From assembly GCA_051879015.1 (NCBI GenBank), contig JBJELF010000004.1, positions 1-34,097 on the forward strand: 34,097 nt of DNA, in the 5' to 3' direction. This document shows, piece by piece, positions 23,018-30,481 of this stretch; position 1 is the stretch's first letter, and each line of letters starts with the position of its first letter. Source of the DNA: JBJELF01 sp051879015 (lineage in GTDB: Bacteria; Bacillota; Clostridia; Lachnospirales; Lachnospiraceae). The notes under the pieces are model-generated. The model worked only from the letters and a program-made list of their open reading frames with translations. It was not told the DNA's origin and made no database searches. The translations under genes were made by a program, and so were the position numbers.

Positions 23018-23656
23018 ATGAAGGTTCATTCGCTAACTGTGGGTGCGATGCATACCAACTGTTATATTGTATATAATGAAAATACGAAAGAAGCTTTTGT
23101 GGTGGATCCAGCAGACAATGAGGAGCGTATCAAGACGGTATGCACTCGTTTGGGAGTGAAACCGATGGCGATTTTGTTGACTCATGGACACTTTGATCAT
23201 ATTTTGGCGGCAGAGGGTCTCAAGAATTATTATAACATTCCGATTTATGCTCATGAGAAAGAGAAAGAGACTTTGACAGATGCCAATATCAATTTATCTG
23301 GATTATGGTTTACTCCCTATACTTTGAAAGCAGATTACTATGTCACAGATCGAGAGATGCTGGATTTGATTGGATATCAGTTGGAGGTTATCTATACGCC
23401 AGGACATACGAAGGGTTCTTGCTGCTACTATATTGCATCCGAAAAGGTGTTACTCAGTGGAGATACTTTATTTTGTGAATCATTAGGGCGTACGGATTTC
23501 CCTGGTTCCAGCACAAAGGATATCATTTATTCTATCTGTAAGAGGCTGTTTGTACTGCCTAATGAGGTACAAGTCTATCCAGGACATAATGAACCGACAG
23601 ATATCGGACATGAGAAGGAGTATAATCCAGTGGCAAGATACTATGGAAGGATTTGA
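23018..23656 (+). CDS. Metallo-beta-lactamase-fold hydrolase (glyoxalase II-like)
   Basis: A 212-residue MBL-fold protein with THGHFDH (His56, His58, Asp60, His61), GHTKGS and SGDTLF, which hold two metal ions in glyoxalase II-like hydrolases; PGHNEPT gives the last His. Proteins of this size and gene position are usually annotated as hydroxyacylglutathione hydrolase-like, but Clostridia often lack glutathione and the substrate is unknown. Four nt separate it from rel, with AGGAGG at 23005-23010 inside the end of rel. This rel-MBL-hemZ order is common in Clostridia. A structured repeat element lies right downstream. Confidence 0.92.
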   Translation: MKVHSLTVGAMHTNCYIVYNENTKEAFVVDPADNEERIKTVCTRLGVKPMAILLTHGHFDHILAAEGLKNYYNIPIYAHEKEKETLTDANINLSGLWFTPYTLKADYYVTDREMLDLIGYQLEVIYTPGHTKGSCCYYIASEKVLLSGDTLFCESLGRTDFPGSSTKDIIYSICKRLFVLPNEVQVYPGHNEPTDIGHEKEYNPVARYYGRI

Positions 23657-23665
23657 TGATACCAG

Positions 23666-23737
23666 GATTGCGAGAACACAACGTGCGCAGTAGTCCATAG
23701 GTGTCGTGGGGTCAAAAGTCATTTTGATTCCAACATC
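23666..23737 (+). repeat. Structured intergenic repeat element, copy A
   Basis: Aligns without gaps to 32282-32333 over its first 52 nt: GATTGCGAGAACACAAC at 23666-23682 (14 of 17 identical), a 15-nt spacer, then TAGGTGTCGTGGGGTCAAAA at 23698-23717 (17 of 20). The 3' half folds as GGTGT (23700-23704) with ACATC (23733-23737) and TGGGGTCAAAA with TTTTGATTCCA around a GTCA loop. The 5' half can form ATTGCG/CGCAGT with CAC/GTG inside. It does not match a named RNA family I recognise. Confidence 0.65.
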
Positions 23738-23756
23738 ATTTGATTGGATAGAGAGA

Positions 23757-23788
23757 GGCTGTTGTTTCATGAAGGCAACAGCCCTTTT
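23757..23788 (+). terminator. Terminator upstream of hemZ
   Basis: GGCTGTTG (23757-23764) pairs perfectly with CAACAGCC (23776-23783) around an 11-nt loop, and CTTTT follows. It probably ends the rel-MBL transcript after the repeat element. The T-run is short. Confidence 0.6.
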
Positions 23789-23855
23789 GCTTGAAAGCCG
23801 ATACTTACTGGACAGACACTATAGTAAGTGGTTTGGAAAGAGAACAGGAGAGATT

Positions 23856-25319
23856 ATGACAACTGCAATTTATTTAAGTAAAGATTTCTTTGAGCAGGAT
23901 GCCCGTGCGCTGCTGATGGCTTTTTATCCTGGAGAAGAAATCAGAGTATATAAAGGAAGCAGAGAAGGAATAGAAGCAGCAGACCGAGTTCTTTCAATCG
24001 TGTATGAAGATGATTCTGTGAGGGTCACATTGGAGGGTGTGGGCAGCATGGAGAAATCCATCTGTATCGCAGAGCATCGAGAAACACGCACAACTCTGAA
24101 AAAAATGATTTATTGTCTATTATCACAGGCAACGGGAAAACAGCTTCCTTGGGGAACTTTGACGGGAATTCGACCAACTAAAATTCCCATGAGTCTGTTG
24201 GAACAGGGCTGCAGCGATGAAATGATTTTTCAGCATATGAGAGAGGCGTATTTATGCAGTGAAGAAAAGTCTAAGCTAAGTCTGGAGATTGCAAAGAGGG
24301 AATTAAAGCTGCTAAAGAGGTTAAACTATGAAAATGGATACAGCCTGTATATTGGTATTCCATTTTGCCCTACCACCTGTCTGTACTGCAGTTTTACTTC
24401 CTATCCGATTGGAAGATGGGCGGCTCGAGTGGATGAATATTTGGAGGCATTGTTTAAGGAAATTGAGGCGACCGCTCAGATGTTTGCAGGAAAATATCTC
24501 AATACAATTTATTTTGGCGGGGGTACACCGACTACACTGACGGCAGAACAGTTGGATCGACTGCTTACAAAAGTGGAGAAAAGTTTTGATTTATCGCATC
24601 TGCTGGAATTTACAGTAGAAGCGGGCAGACCGGACAGTATTACTCGTGAAAAATTGGAGGTGATGAGGCGGCATCCGGTGACGCGTATTTCCATCAATCC
24701 TCAGACGATGCAGGATAAGACGCTGAAGATTATCGGAAGACAACATAGTGTGCAGCAGATTTGTGATGTTTATGCGATGGCTCGAGAGTTAGGCTTTGAT
24801 AATATTAATATGGATTTAATTTTAGGTTTGCCGGACGAAGGTATAGCTGAGGTGGAGAATACGATGCAGCAGTTAGCAAAGCTAAAACCAGACAATATTA
24901 CAGTGCATTCTCTAGCAATCAAGCGAACTGCCCGCCTAAATATGTTTAAGGAAGATTATGCAGGACTGCGCATTGAAAATACGGAGGAAATGATGGGTGT
25001 AGCAGCTGCCTACACGAAGGAACTTGGAATGGAGCCTTACTATCTTTATCGTCAGAAGAATATGGCAGGTAATTTTGAGAACACAGGCTATGCAATGCCA
25101 GGAAAGGCTGGCATTTACAACATATTGATTATGGAGGAAAAACAGAGTATTGTAGCATTGGGTGCAGGTGCTACTACGAAAGTGGTATGGCATGACAATC
25201 GAGAAAAGAAGATTGAACGTATTGAAAATGTGAAGGATGTATCTACTTATCTGAGTAAGGTTGATGAGATGATTGAACGTAAGAGGAGGCTGTTTGGAAT
25301 TGGTTCAGGAATCACTTAA
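23856..25319 (+). CDS. hemZ: HemZ-type radical SAM coproporphyrinogen dehydrogenase-like protein
   Basis: A 487-residue radical SAM protein. After an N-terminal domain beginning FFEQDARALLMAFYPGEEI, the [4Fe-4S] motif C171-PTT-C175-LY-C178 is present, followed by YFGGGTPTTL, the HemN/HemW-type SAM-binding segment, then RISINPQTM and NINMDLILGLPDEG. HemZ homologues are annotated as oxygen-independent coproporphyrinogen III dehydrogenases; activity is not shown for many, and no other heme gene is visible here. ATG 23856 is chosen because AGGAG precedes it by 6-7 nt and the family starts here; frames from 23706 or 23769 run through a terminator. In many Clostridia hisS and aspS follow hemZ; here they do not. 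A 7-bp inverted repeat (23803-23809, 23823-23829) lies in the leader. Confidence 0.9.
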   Translation: MTTAIYLSKDFFEQDARALLMAFYPGEEIRVYKGSREGIEAADRVLSIVYEDDSVRVTLEGVGSMEKSICIAEHRETRTTLKKMIYCLLSQATGKQLPWGTLTGIRPTKIPMSLLEQGCSDEMIFQHMREAYLCSEEKSKLSLEIAKRELKLLKRLNYENGYSLYIGIPFCPTTCLYCSFTSYPIGRWAARVDEYLEALFKEIEATAQMFAGKYLNTIYFGGGTPTTLTAEQLDRLLTKVEKSFDLSHLLEFTVEAGRPDSITREKLEVMRRHPVTRISINPQTMQDKTLKIIGRQHSVQQICDVYAMARELGFDNINMDLILGLPDEGIAEVENTMQQLAKLKPDNITVHSLAIKRTARLNMFKEDYAGLRIENTEEMMGVAAAYTKELGMEPYYLYRQKNMAGNFENTGYAMPGKAGIYNILIMEEKQSIVALGAGATTKVVWHDNREKKIERIENVKDVSTYLSKVDEMIERKRRLFGIGSGIT

Positions 25320-25661
25320 ACTATAAAAACTTAAAATGATAAAAAAACAGAGCTTTGATTAGCTTAATAATATGAGGAAATAATTGAATAATCACGAAAA
25401 AATAGAATGATTATATTTTGTTTTTATGGAAACTGTGGAAAGTATAAAAAAGCATTGAAATTAAAAAATTTATACGATAAAGTAATGAAAGATGACTGTA
25501 AGAATATGCAGGATAGTTTTATATTATTGCAGTTGTTTTTGTGCATGAGCCGTATAGAAAAAATTTTTGCTTTGAAGAGGATAACGGAGCGTGCGGAGGG
25601 CAGATGAGACATGGGAGCCCTCACCAAAAGACATATATTATGATGAAAGGAAGATGAGACC
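25320..25661 (+). other. 342-nt spacer and leader before citrate synthase
   Basis: AT-rich gap. Possible promoter boxes TTGAAA (25455-25460) and TAAAGT (25478-25483), 17 nt apart, would give a leader of about 170 nt. The leader contains a hairpin GAGGGC (25596-25601) with GCCCTC (25617-25622), ending 39 nt before the start. A 66-codon open frame at 25407-25607 has no ribosome binding site and is not called. No known riboswitch consensus was recognised. Confidence 0.4.
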
Positions 25662-27059
25662 ATGACAAAAAATCAGGAAATGATGACATTGGGTGAACAG
25701 AATGAAGCTAGTTTTTTGAAAATGGTGGAGTATTGTACCCACTCTGGCATGATTAATCAGAATTTATATGTAGAGTATGATGTCAAGCGTGGGTTGCGTG
25801 ATTCTACAGGTCGCGGTGTGTTGACTGGTTTGACCGAAATTTCTGACGTAGTTGCAATGGACATTGTGGAGGGCAGACGTATTCCGGCAGAGGGAAATTT
25901 ATATTATCAGGGATATAATGTAAAAGATCTTCTTGAGGGCAATGAAAGTCGCCGTTTTCGTTTTGAGGAGACGAGTTATTTGCTTTTGTTTGGAAAGTTG
26001 CCAACAAGAGATGAATTGGACGAGTTTATTCGTGTAATTTATGATTTGCAGGAATTGTCAGGTGGTTTTGTGCGTGATGTCATCATGCGTGCTGCCAATG
26101 AAAATATTATGAATTCTCTTCAGCGTAGTATTTTGACTTTGTATTCTTATGATCCAAAGCCAGATGATATCTCAGTGGAAAATGTATTGTTGCAGTCTCT
26201 GCAGTTGATTGCTAAGATGCCAGTGATTTCGGCTTATGCTTATTATTCTTATCGTCATTTTAAGTGTGATGACTGTCTCATTATTCGTAAGCCTAGCAGA
26301 AATTGTTCTATTGCAGAAAATCTGCTGCGTATGATTCGTGATGACGGACATTATACTGAGTTGGAAGCACAGGTATTGGATATGGCATTGGTGCTCCATG
26401 CCGAGCATGGTGGCGGTAATAACTCTACCTTTACGACTCATGTGGTCACATCTTCTGGTACAGATACCTACTCTGCTATTGCGGCGGCGATTGCATCCTT
26501 GAAGGGACCGCGACATGGTGGTGCCAATCTGAAAGTTCAGCAAATGATGCAGGATATCAAGGCAAATGTCAAGGATTGGAAGGATGAAGATGAAGTCAGA
26601 GAATATTTGCAGAAAATTTTAAACAAGCAGGCTTTTGACGGAGCAGGACTAATTTATGGTATGGGTCATGCGGTTTATACTCTGTCTGATCCGAGAGAGG
26701 TCATTTTGAAGAAAGGTGCGAAAGACTTGGCAGAGGAAAAGGGCTTGATGGATGAGTTTGAATTGTTGGATTTGATTGAGCGTTTAGCTCCGCCTTTGGT
26801 GCAGCAGCAGCGCAAGATGCAGAAACCAATCTGTGCAAATGTAGATTTTTACAGTGGATTTTTATATTGTATGCTGGGAATCCCAGAAGAATTGTTTACG
26901 CCTATTTTTGCTACAGCTCGTATTAGTGGATGGTGTGCACATCGTTTGGAAGAATTGGTGAATCGTGGAAAGATTATTCGTCCAGCTTACCGCTATGTAG
27001 GACATCACAGAGATTATCAGCTAATCGATGAAAGAAAGGAAATTTCTTTCAATAAATAG
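25662..27059 (+). CDS. gltA: Citrate synthase (citrate/2-methylcitrate synthase family)
   Basis: A 465-residue enzyme condensing acetyl-CoA and oxaloacetate to citrate. The catalytic triad is visible: His249 in LHAEHGGGN, His336 in GMGHAVYTLSDPR and Asp395 in NVDFYSG. GPRHGGAN and FATARISGWCAHRLEE are further family signatures. It is longer than the common 370-430 residues; the N-terminal 30 or so residues carry no motif I recognise. AAAGGAAGATGAG precedes the ATG. It has a long leader and ends in a 23-bp inverted repeat shared with the convergent Lrp/AsnC gene. With the nearby aspartate-type aminotransferase it suggests a route from oxaloacetate to 2-oxoglutarate and amino acids, but aconitase and isocitrate dehydrogenase genes are not in the window. 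Confidence 0.95.
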   Translation: MTKNQEMMTLGEQNEASFLKMVEYCTHSGMINQNLYVEYDVKRGLRDSTGRGVLTGLTEISDVVAMDIVEGRRIPAEGNLYYQGYNVKDLLEGNESRRFRFEETSYLLLFGKLPTRDELDEFIRVIYDLQELSGGFVRDVIMRAANENIMNSLQRSILTLYSYDPKPDDISVENVLLQSLQLIAKMPVISAYAYYSYRHFKCDDCLIIRKPSRNCSIAENLLRMIRDDGHYTELEAQVLDMALVLHAEHGGGNNSTFTTHVVTSSGTDTYSAIAAAIASLKGPRHGGANLKVQQMMQDIKANVKDWKDEDEVREYLQKILNKQAFDGAGLIYGMGHAVYTLSDPREVILKKGAKDLAEEKGLMDEFELLDLIERLAPPLVQQQRKMQKPICANVDFYSGFLYCMLGIPEELFTPIFATARISGWCAHRLEELVNRGKIIRPAYRYVGHHRDYQLIDERKEISFNK

Positions 27060-27065
27060 AAAATA

Positions 27066-27124
27066 AATAACAATCAAGTAGAGGGAAAAAATAGAAAATC
27101 GTTTCCCTCTACTTGATTGTTATT
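27066..27124. terminator. 23-bp perfect inverted repeat between convergent genes
   Basis: 27066-27088 is exactly complementary to 27102-27124 (core CAATCAAGTAGAGGGAAA) with a 13-nt loop. It lies 7 nt after the citrate synthase stop and 23 nt from the end of the minus-strand Lrp gene. There is no immediate T-run on either strand, so it may act as an mRNA 3'-end stabiliser as well as a terminator. Confidence 0.7.
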
Positions 27125-27146
27125 AGCCATTCATTTTTTCGTGCAA

Positions 27147-27599
27147 TTAGCGCAATTTATCAGAAGCTGGAATTTGTACGCTTCTTGATTCTACAATGGT
27201 GGAAAATACGATCTGAGTACTGGTTTTTCCAAAATGTTGGATTTCGCCGATAAAGGCATCCAAATCCATAGTATTTGGAAAAGCAACTTTAATAAGCAGT
27301 GAGTAATTTCCAGTAACGCAGTCGCATTCCAGTACATTAGGATGTTCTCTTAAAATTGGATAAACATGACTTTTCTGAGATGGACTGATTTCTAAGCTAA
27401 TGTAGGCCTTGATGGGAAATCCTAGTTTCATAGGGTCTACCGAGGCATGATAGCCTTTGATAATGCCTTCTTCTTCTAATTTTGTAATTCGGGCGGACAC
27501 AGCTGGCGAGGATAAGAAGACCTCGGAAGCGATTTGTTTGAGTGGTGTGCGAGCGTTTTGCTGAAGAATATGGATAATTTTTGAGTCGATTTCATTCAT
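27147..27599 (-). CDS. Lrp/AsnC-family transcriptional regulator
   Basis: A 150-residue DNA-binding regulator of the feast/famine family. The N-terminal helix-turn-helix (about residues 4-50) is IDSKIIHILQQNARTPLKQI followed by SSPAVSARITKLEEEGIIKGY. The C-terminal RAM domain (from about residue 63) shows IKAYISLEI and CDCVTGNYSLLIKV, the ligand-binding and oligomerisation segment. Family members sense amino acids. GGAGG precedes the ATG on the minus strand by 9 nt. It is divergent from an aspartate-type aminotransferase gene, whose upstream region has several AAGTTTC motifs, so regulation of that gene and of itself is a reasonable inference. It converges on citrate synthase. The actual effector is unknown. 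Confidence 0.94.
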   Translation of the reverse strand: MNEIDSKIIHILQQNARTPLKQIASEVFLSSPAVSARITKLEEEGIIKGYHASVDPMKLGFPIKAYISLEISPSQKSHVYPILREHPNVLECDCVTGNYSLLIKVAFPNTMDLDAFIGEIQHFGKTSTQIVFSTIVESRSVQIPASDKLR

Positions 27600-28110
27600 G
27601 GTACTGACCCTCCACTAAGTTTTTTTAAGTTTCTTTTGTAAAATAAATAGTATAAAGAAACTTTTTCTTTATATAATAAAGTAAAAATTAAAAATTAGCA
27701 ATAGAAGTTTCGTAAACTCCAGCACAAGAATAATTTGAGGAAGAAAATAGGGCTTTATCTTTTTAAGGAGGAGTGAGACGGATAGAGGAAAAAAAGTTTC
27801 GTGTATATTTCATCAAAAAATTGAAAAAAATAAGAGAATATTAACAAAATTGGCTAAAAAATAATAGAGCGATGTCTTTTTTAGAAAAACAAATGTTCTT
27901 TATGGAAAAACACTACAAAATAAAATAAAGATTTCACAAGAAAAAACTTCATTTTAAAAAGAATATACAGATTAAAAATTAAGAAAAATAATCTTGAAAA
28001 AATATGACAATTCATTTACAATCTACTACGGAAGTCTTTAAATAGTGTGTATAATGGCGCAGAGGAAGACAGAATCATATCATGATGATAAAAAACAGGA
28101 GGAAAGACAT
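27600..28110. promoter_or_regulatory. AT-rich divergent control region between Lrp and aminotransferase genes
   Basis: A 511-nt gap without a convincing gene. AAGTTTCTTT (27627-27636) and AAAGAAACTT (27654-27663) form a 10-bp inverted repeat with a 17-nt spacer, overlapping a minus-strand TATACT (27649-27654). Further AAGTTTC copies lie at 27705-27711 and 27794-27800. A perfect AAGGAGG at 27765-27771 has no usable start codon behind it. TATAAT at 28050-28055 is a good -10 for the aminotransferase, without a clear -35. Confidence 0.5.
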
Positions 28111-29400
28111 ATGGCAGAATTTAGTAAGATGAGTAAAGAAGAACTGTTGAATTTGGAAGCGCAGTTGATAAAGCAGTATGAAGACAAGAAAGCTTTGGGT
28201 ATGAAGCTAGATATGTCCAGAGGAAAGCCATGTACGGAGCAGCTAGATTTAAGCCGTGGGCTTATGGATGTTTTGAATGCTGATTCGGATTATGTCAGCG
28301 AGGAAGGCATTGATGTGAGAAATTATGGCGGACTGGTAGGATTGCTTGAAGCGAGAAGACTGATGGGTGAGATGATGAACGTATCTGCCGACAAGGTCAT
28401 TGTGTACGGTGTGTCCAGCTTGAATGTCATGTTTGATATGGTGGCAAGAGGCTATATGCATGGATATTTGGGTTCTACTCCTTGGTGTCAGTTAGATAAA
28501 GTAAAGTTTTTGTGTCCAGTACCTGGATATGACAGACATTTTGCAATTACACAGTTGTTTGGCATTGAGATGATTCCAATTCCAATGGATGAGAATGGTC
28601 CGGATATGGATTTAGTGGAGAAGTTGGTTGCAGAAGATGACGCTATTAAGGGTATTTGGTGTGTGCCAAAGTATGGCAATCCAAATGGTGTAATTTATAG
28701 CGATGAGGTTGTGCGTCGTTTTGCGAGCATGAAGACCGCAGCAGAGGACTTTCGTCTGTTCTGGGATAATGCTTACTGTGTACATCATCTCTACGAGGAC
28801 AATCAGCCAGAAATTTTAGAGATTATTGAAGAATGTGAGAAGGCTGGAAATCCAAACCGTGCATTAAAATTTGCCTCTACCTCAAAGATTACCTTCCCTG
28901 GTTCTGGTATTGCTGCTATGGCAAGTTCTAAGGCAAATCTGGAAGACTCCAAGAAAACGATGGCTATCCAGATTATTAGCTATGACAAGGTAAATCAGCT
29001 GCGCCATGTCAGATTCTTCAAGGATATTAATGGAATCAAGGCACATATGAAGAAACATGCAGATATTCTTCGTCCAAAATTTGAAGTGGTAGAGGATACT
29101 TTAGAGAGAGAATTGGGCGGCACTGGCTGCGGTACTTGGACTAAACCATTAGGTGGATATTTCATTTCTTTCAATGCAGTGGAAGGCTGTGCAAAAGCTA
29201 TCGTAGCAAAATGTAAAGAGGCAGGTATGACTTTAACAGGAGCAGGTGCAACTTATCCTTATGGTTTGGATCCACAGGACAGCAATATTCGTATTGCCCC
29301 GTCTTATCCAAACTTGGAGGAGATGAAGGCAGCTAGTGAGCTGTTTGCACTTTGTGTCAAGTTGGTGACTGTAGAGAAGTTGTTGAGTCAGATGAATTAA
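28111..29400 (+). CDS. PLP-dependent aminotransferase, MocR-like aspartate aminotransferase group
   Basis: A 429-residue fold-type I PLP enzyme of the Aminotran_MocR group, in which characterised actinobacterial members are aspartate aminotransferases (aspartate + 2-oxoglutarate to oxaloacetate + glutamate). Visible are MSRGKPCTEQLDLSRG near residue 35, NYGGLVGLLEARR, the YGNPNG segment (188-193), FWDNAY with Asp219 and Tyr222, and the PLP lysine Lys259 in STSKITFPGSG. It carries no DNA-binding domain, so it is an enzyme and not a MocR regulator. ATG 28111 is chosen because AGGAGG (28097-28102) precedes it by 8 nt; an in-frame start at 28045 would add 22 residues. Its divergent Lrp/AsnC neighbour suggests amino-acid control. 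The substrate is inferred from family only. Confidence 0.9.
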   Translation: MAEFSKMSKEELLNLEAQLIKQYEDKKALGMKLDMSRGKPCTEQLDLSRGLMDVLNADSDYVSEEGIDVRNYGGLVGLLEARRLMGEMMNVSADKVIVYGVSSLNVMFDMVARGYMHGYLGSTPWCQLDKVKFLCPVPGYDRHFAITQLFGIEMIPIPMDENGPDMDLVEKLVAEDDAIKGIWCVPKYGNPNGVIYSDEVVRRFASMKTAAEDFRLFWDNAYCVHHLYEDNQPEILEIIEECEKAGNPNRALKFASTSKITFPGSGIAAMASSKANLEDSKKTMAIQIISYDKVNQLRHVRFFKDINGIKAHMKKHADILRPKFEVVEDTLERELGGTGCGTWTKPLGGYFISFNAVEGCAKAIVAKCKEAGMTLTGAGATYPYGLDPQDSNIRIAPSYPNLEEMKAASELFALCVKLVTVEKLLSQMN

Positions 29401-29617
29401 AAAATAACTGTATACGGATGAAATATCCCCATCCATTGCATGTTCGATGCAAATGGATGGGGATTAAAAAAAGGGGAGGATAAGTATTTTGTTCTTTTGT
29501 ATAAGTGGCGATTTGCAGAAGGGGAGTCACAAATCGCCTTGCAGATAAAAAAAGTTTTATCTGACTGTTTATAGTATGACCAGATTTTGCGTGGCTATAC
29601 ATGTTTTGATTTTTTTA
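29401..29617 (+). repeat. Three successive hairpins after the aminotransferase gene
   Basis: (1) 29425-29441 with 29447-29464: 17 bp with one bulged A (CCCCATCCATT/AATGGATGGGG). (2) GGCGATTTG 29507-29515 with CAAATCGCC 29530-29538. (3) CAGATAAAA 29542-29550 with TTTTATCTG 29555-29563 around AAAG. None has a strong T-run directly after it. At least one probably terminates or stabilises the transcript. Confidence 0.65.
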
Positions 29618-29646
29618 TTGCATTTTTTAATTAGTCTTGATACAAT
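29618..29646 (+). promoter_or_regulatory. Promoter for the methyltransferase-hslO unit
   Basis: TTGCAT at 29618-29623 and TACAAT at 29641-29646 have a 17-nt spacer with an extended -10 (TGA). The start codon is 41 nt downstream of the -10. Confidence 0.7.
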
Positions 29647-29686
29647 AGCTTTCGTTTGAAGACAATGAAGAGGGAGACTGATACAA

Positions 29687-30457
29687 ATGGAACAACAGGA
29701 AGCATATACCGGGTTTGCAGCGGTTTATGACCAGTTCATGGATGAAATTCCTTATGAAGATTGGTGTGAATATATCAAGGGCATTTTGAAGGAAGAGAAA
29801 ATTGAAGATGGTCTTGTACTAGAGTTGGGCTGTGGTACTGGCATTATGACTGAATTGCTGGCAAGTGCAGGTTATGATATGATTGGTCTGGATAATTCCA
29901 TCGAGATGCTCGATTTGGCTCGCGAGAAAAAACAGGAGAGTGGGCATGACATTTTATATTTGCTGCAGGATATGAGGGAATTTGAGCTGTATGGAACAGT
30001 GAGGGCCATTGTAAGCGTTTGTGATTCGATGAATTATATTCTTGAGGAGGCGGATTTGGAGCAGGTATTTCGCCTAGTGAATAATTACCTTGATCCAAAA
30101 GGAATTTTTGTCTTTGATTTAAAAACGCAGTATTATTTTGAGCAGATTGTAGGAGATCGTACCTTTGGCGAGACGCAGGAGGAGAGCTGTTTTATCTGGG
30201 AAAATTATTTCTATGAGGATGAGCGGATAAATGAGTATGCGATGACAATTTTTCGGCGTGAGGAGGATGGGCGATACAGCCGTTCCAATGAAATTCATTA
30301 TCAGAAAGCATGGCATTTGGAGGAAATTAAAACTTTGTTAGAGCGTGCCGGTTTAGAATTTGTGGCGGCCTATGATGGTATGAGCCGCAATGTGCCAAAA
30401 CGTCGCTGTGAGCGTATGTATATTGTGGCAAGAGAGCATGGAAAAAAAGAAGTTTAG
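29687..30457 (+). CDS. Class I SAM-dependent methyltransferase
   Basis: A 256-residue Rossmann-fold methyltransferase. The SAM-binding motif I is LELGCGTG (residues 45-52), followed by motif II GLDNSIEMLDLAR and a post-motif DMREFELYG, then VSVCDSMNYILEE. The N-terminal YTGFAAVYDQFMDEIPYEDW is typical of small-molecule or uncharacterised methyltransferases in Firmicutes. The substrate cannot be read from the sequence. AGGGAG lies about 10 nt before the ATG. It is followed after 24 nt by hslO and shares its promoter. Confidence 0.92.
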   Translation: MEQQEAYTGFAAVYDQFMDEIPYEDWCEYIKGILKEEKIEDGLVLELGCGTGIMTELLASAGYDMIGLDNSIEMLDLAREKKQESGHDILYLLQDMREFELYGTVRAIVSVCDSMNYILEEADLEQVFRLVNNYLDPKGIFVFDLKTQYYFEQIVGDRTFGETQEESCFIWENYFYEDERINEYAMTIFRREEDGRYSRSNEIHYQKAWHLEEIKTLLERAGLEFVAAYDGMSRNVPKRRCERMYIVAREHGKKEV

Positions 30458-30481
30458 AAGAAAGGATTGAAAAAATAAAAA

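Noticed and set aside
23706..23855. hemZ extension from GTG 23706 or ATG 23769
   Set aside because: It would translate through the repeat element and a terminator hairpin; ATG 23856 has AGGAG and matches the family N-terminus.
25407..25607. 66-codon open frame upstream of citrate synthase
   Set aside because: It has no ribosome binding site, lies over possible promoter boxes, and its Lys/Leu-rich translation looks like random AT-rich sequence.
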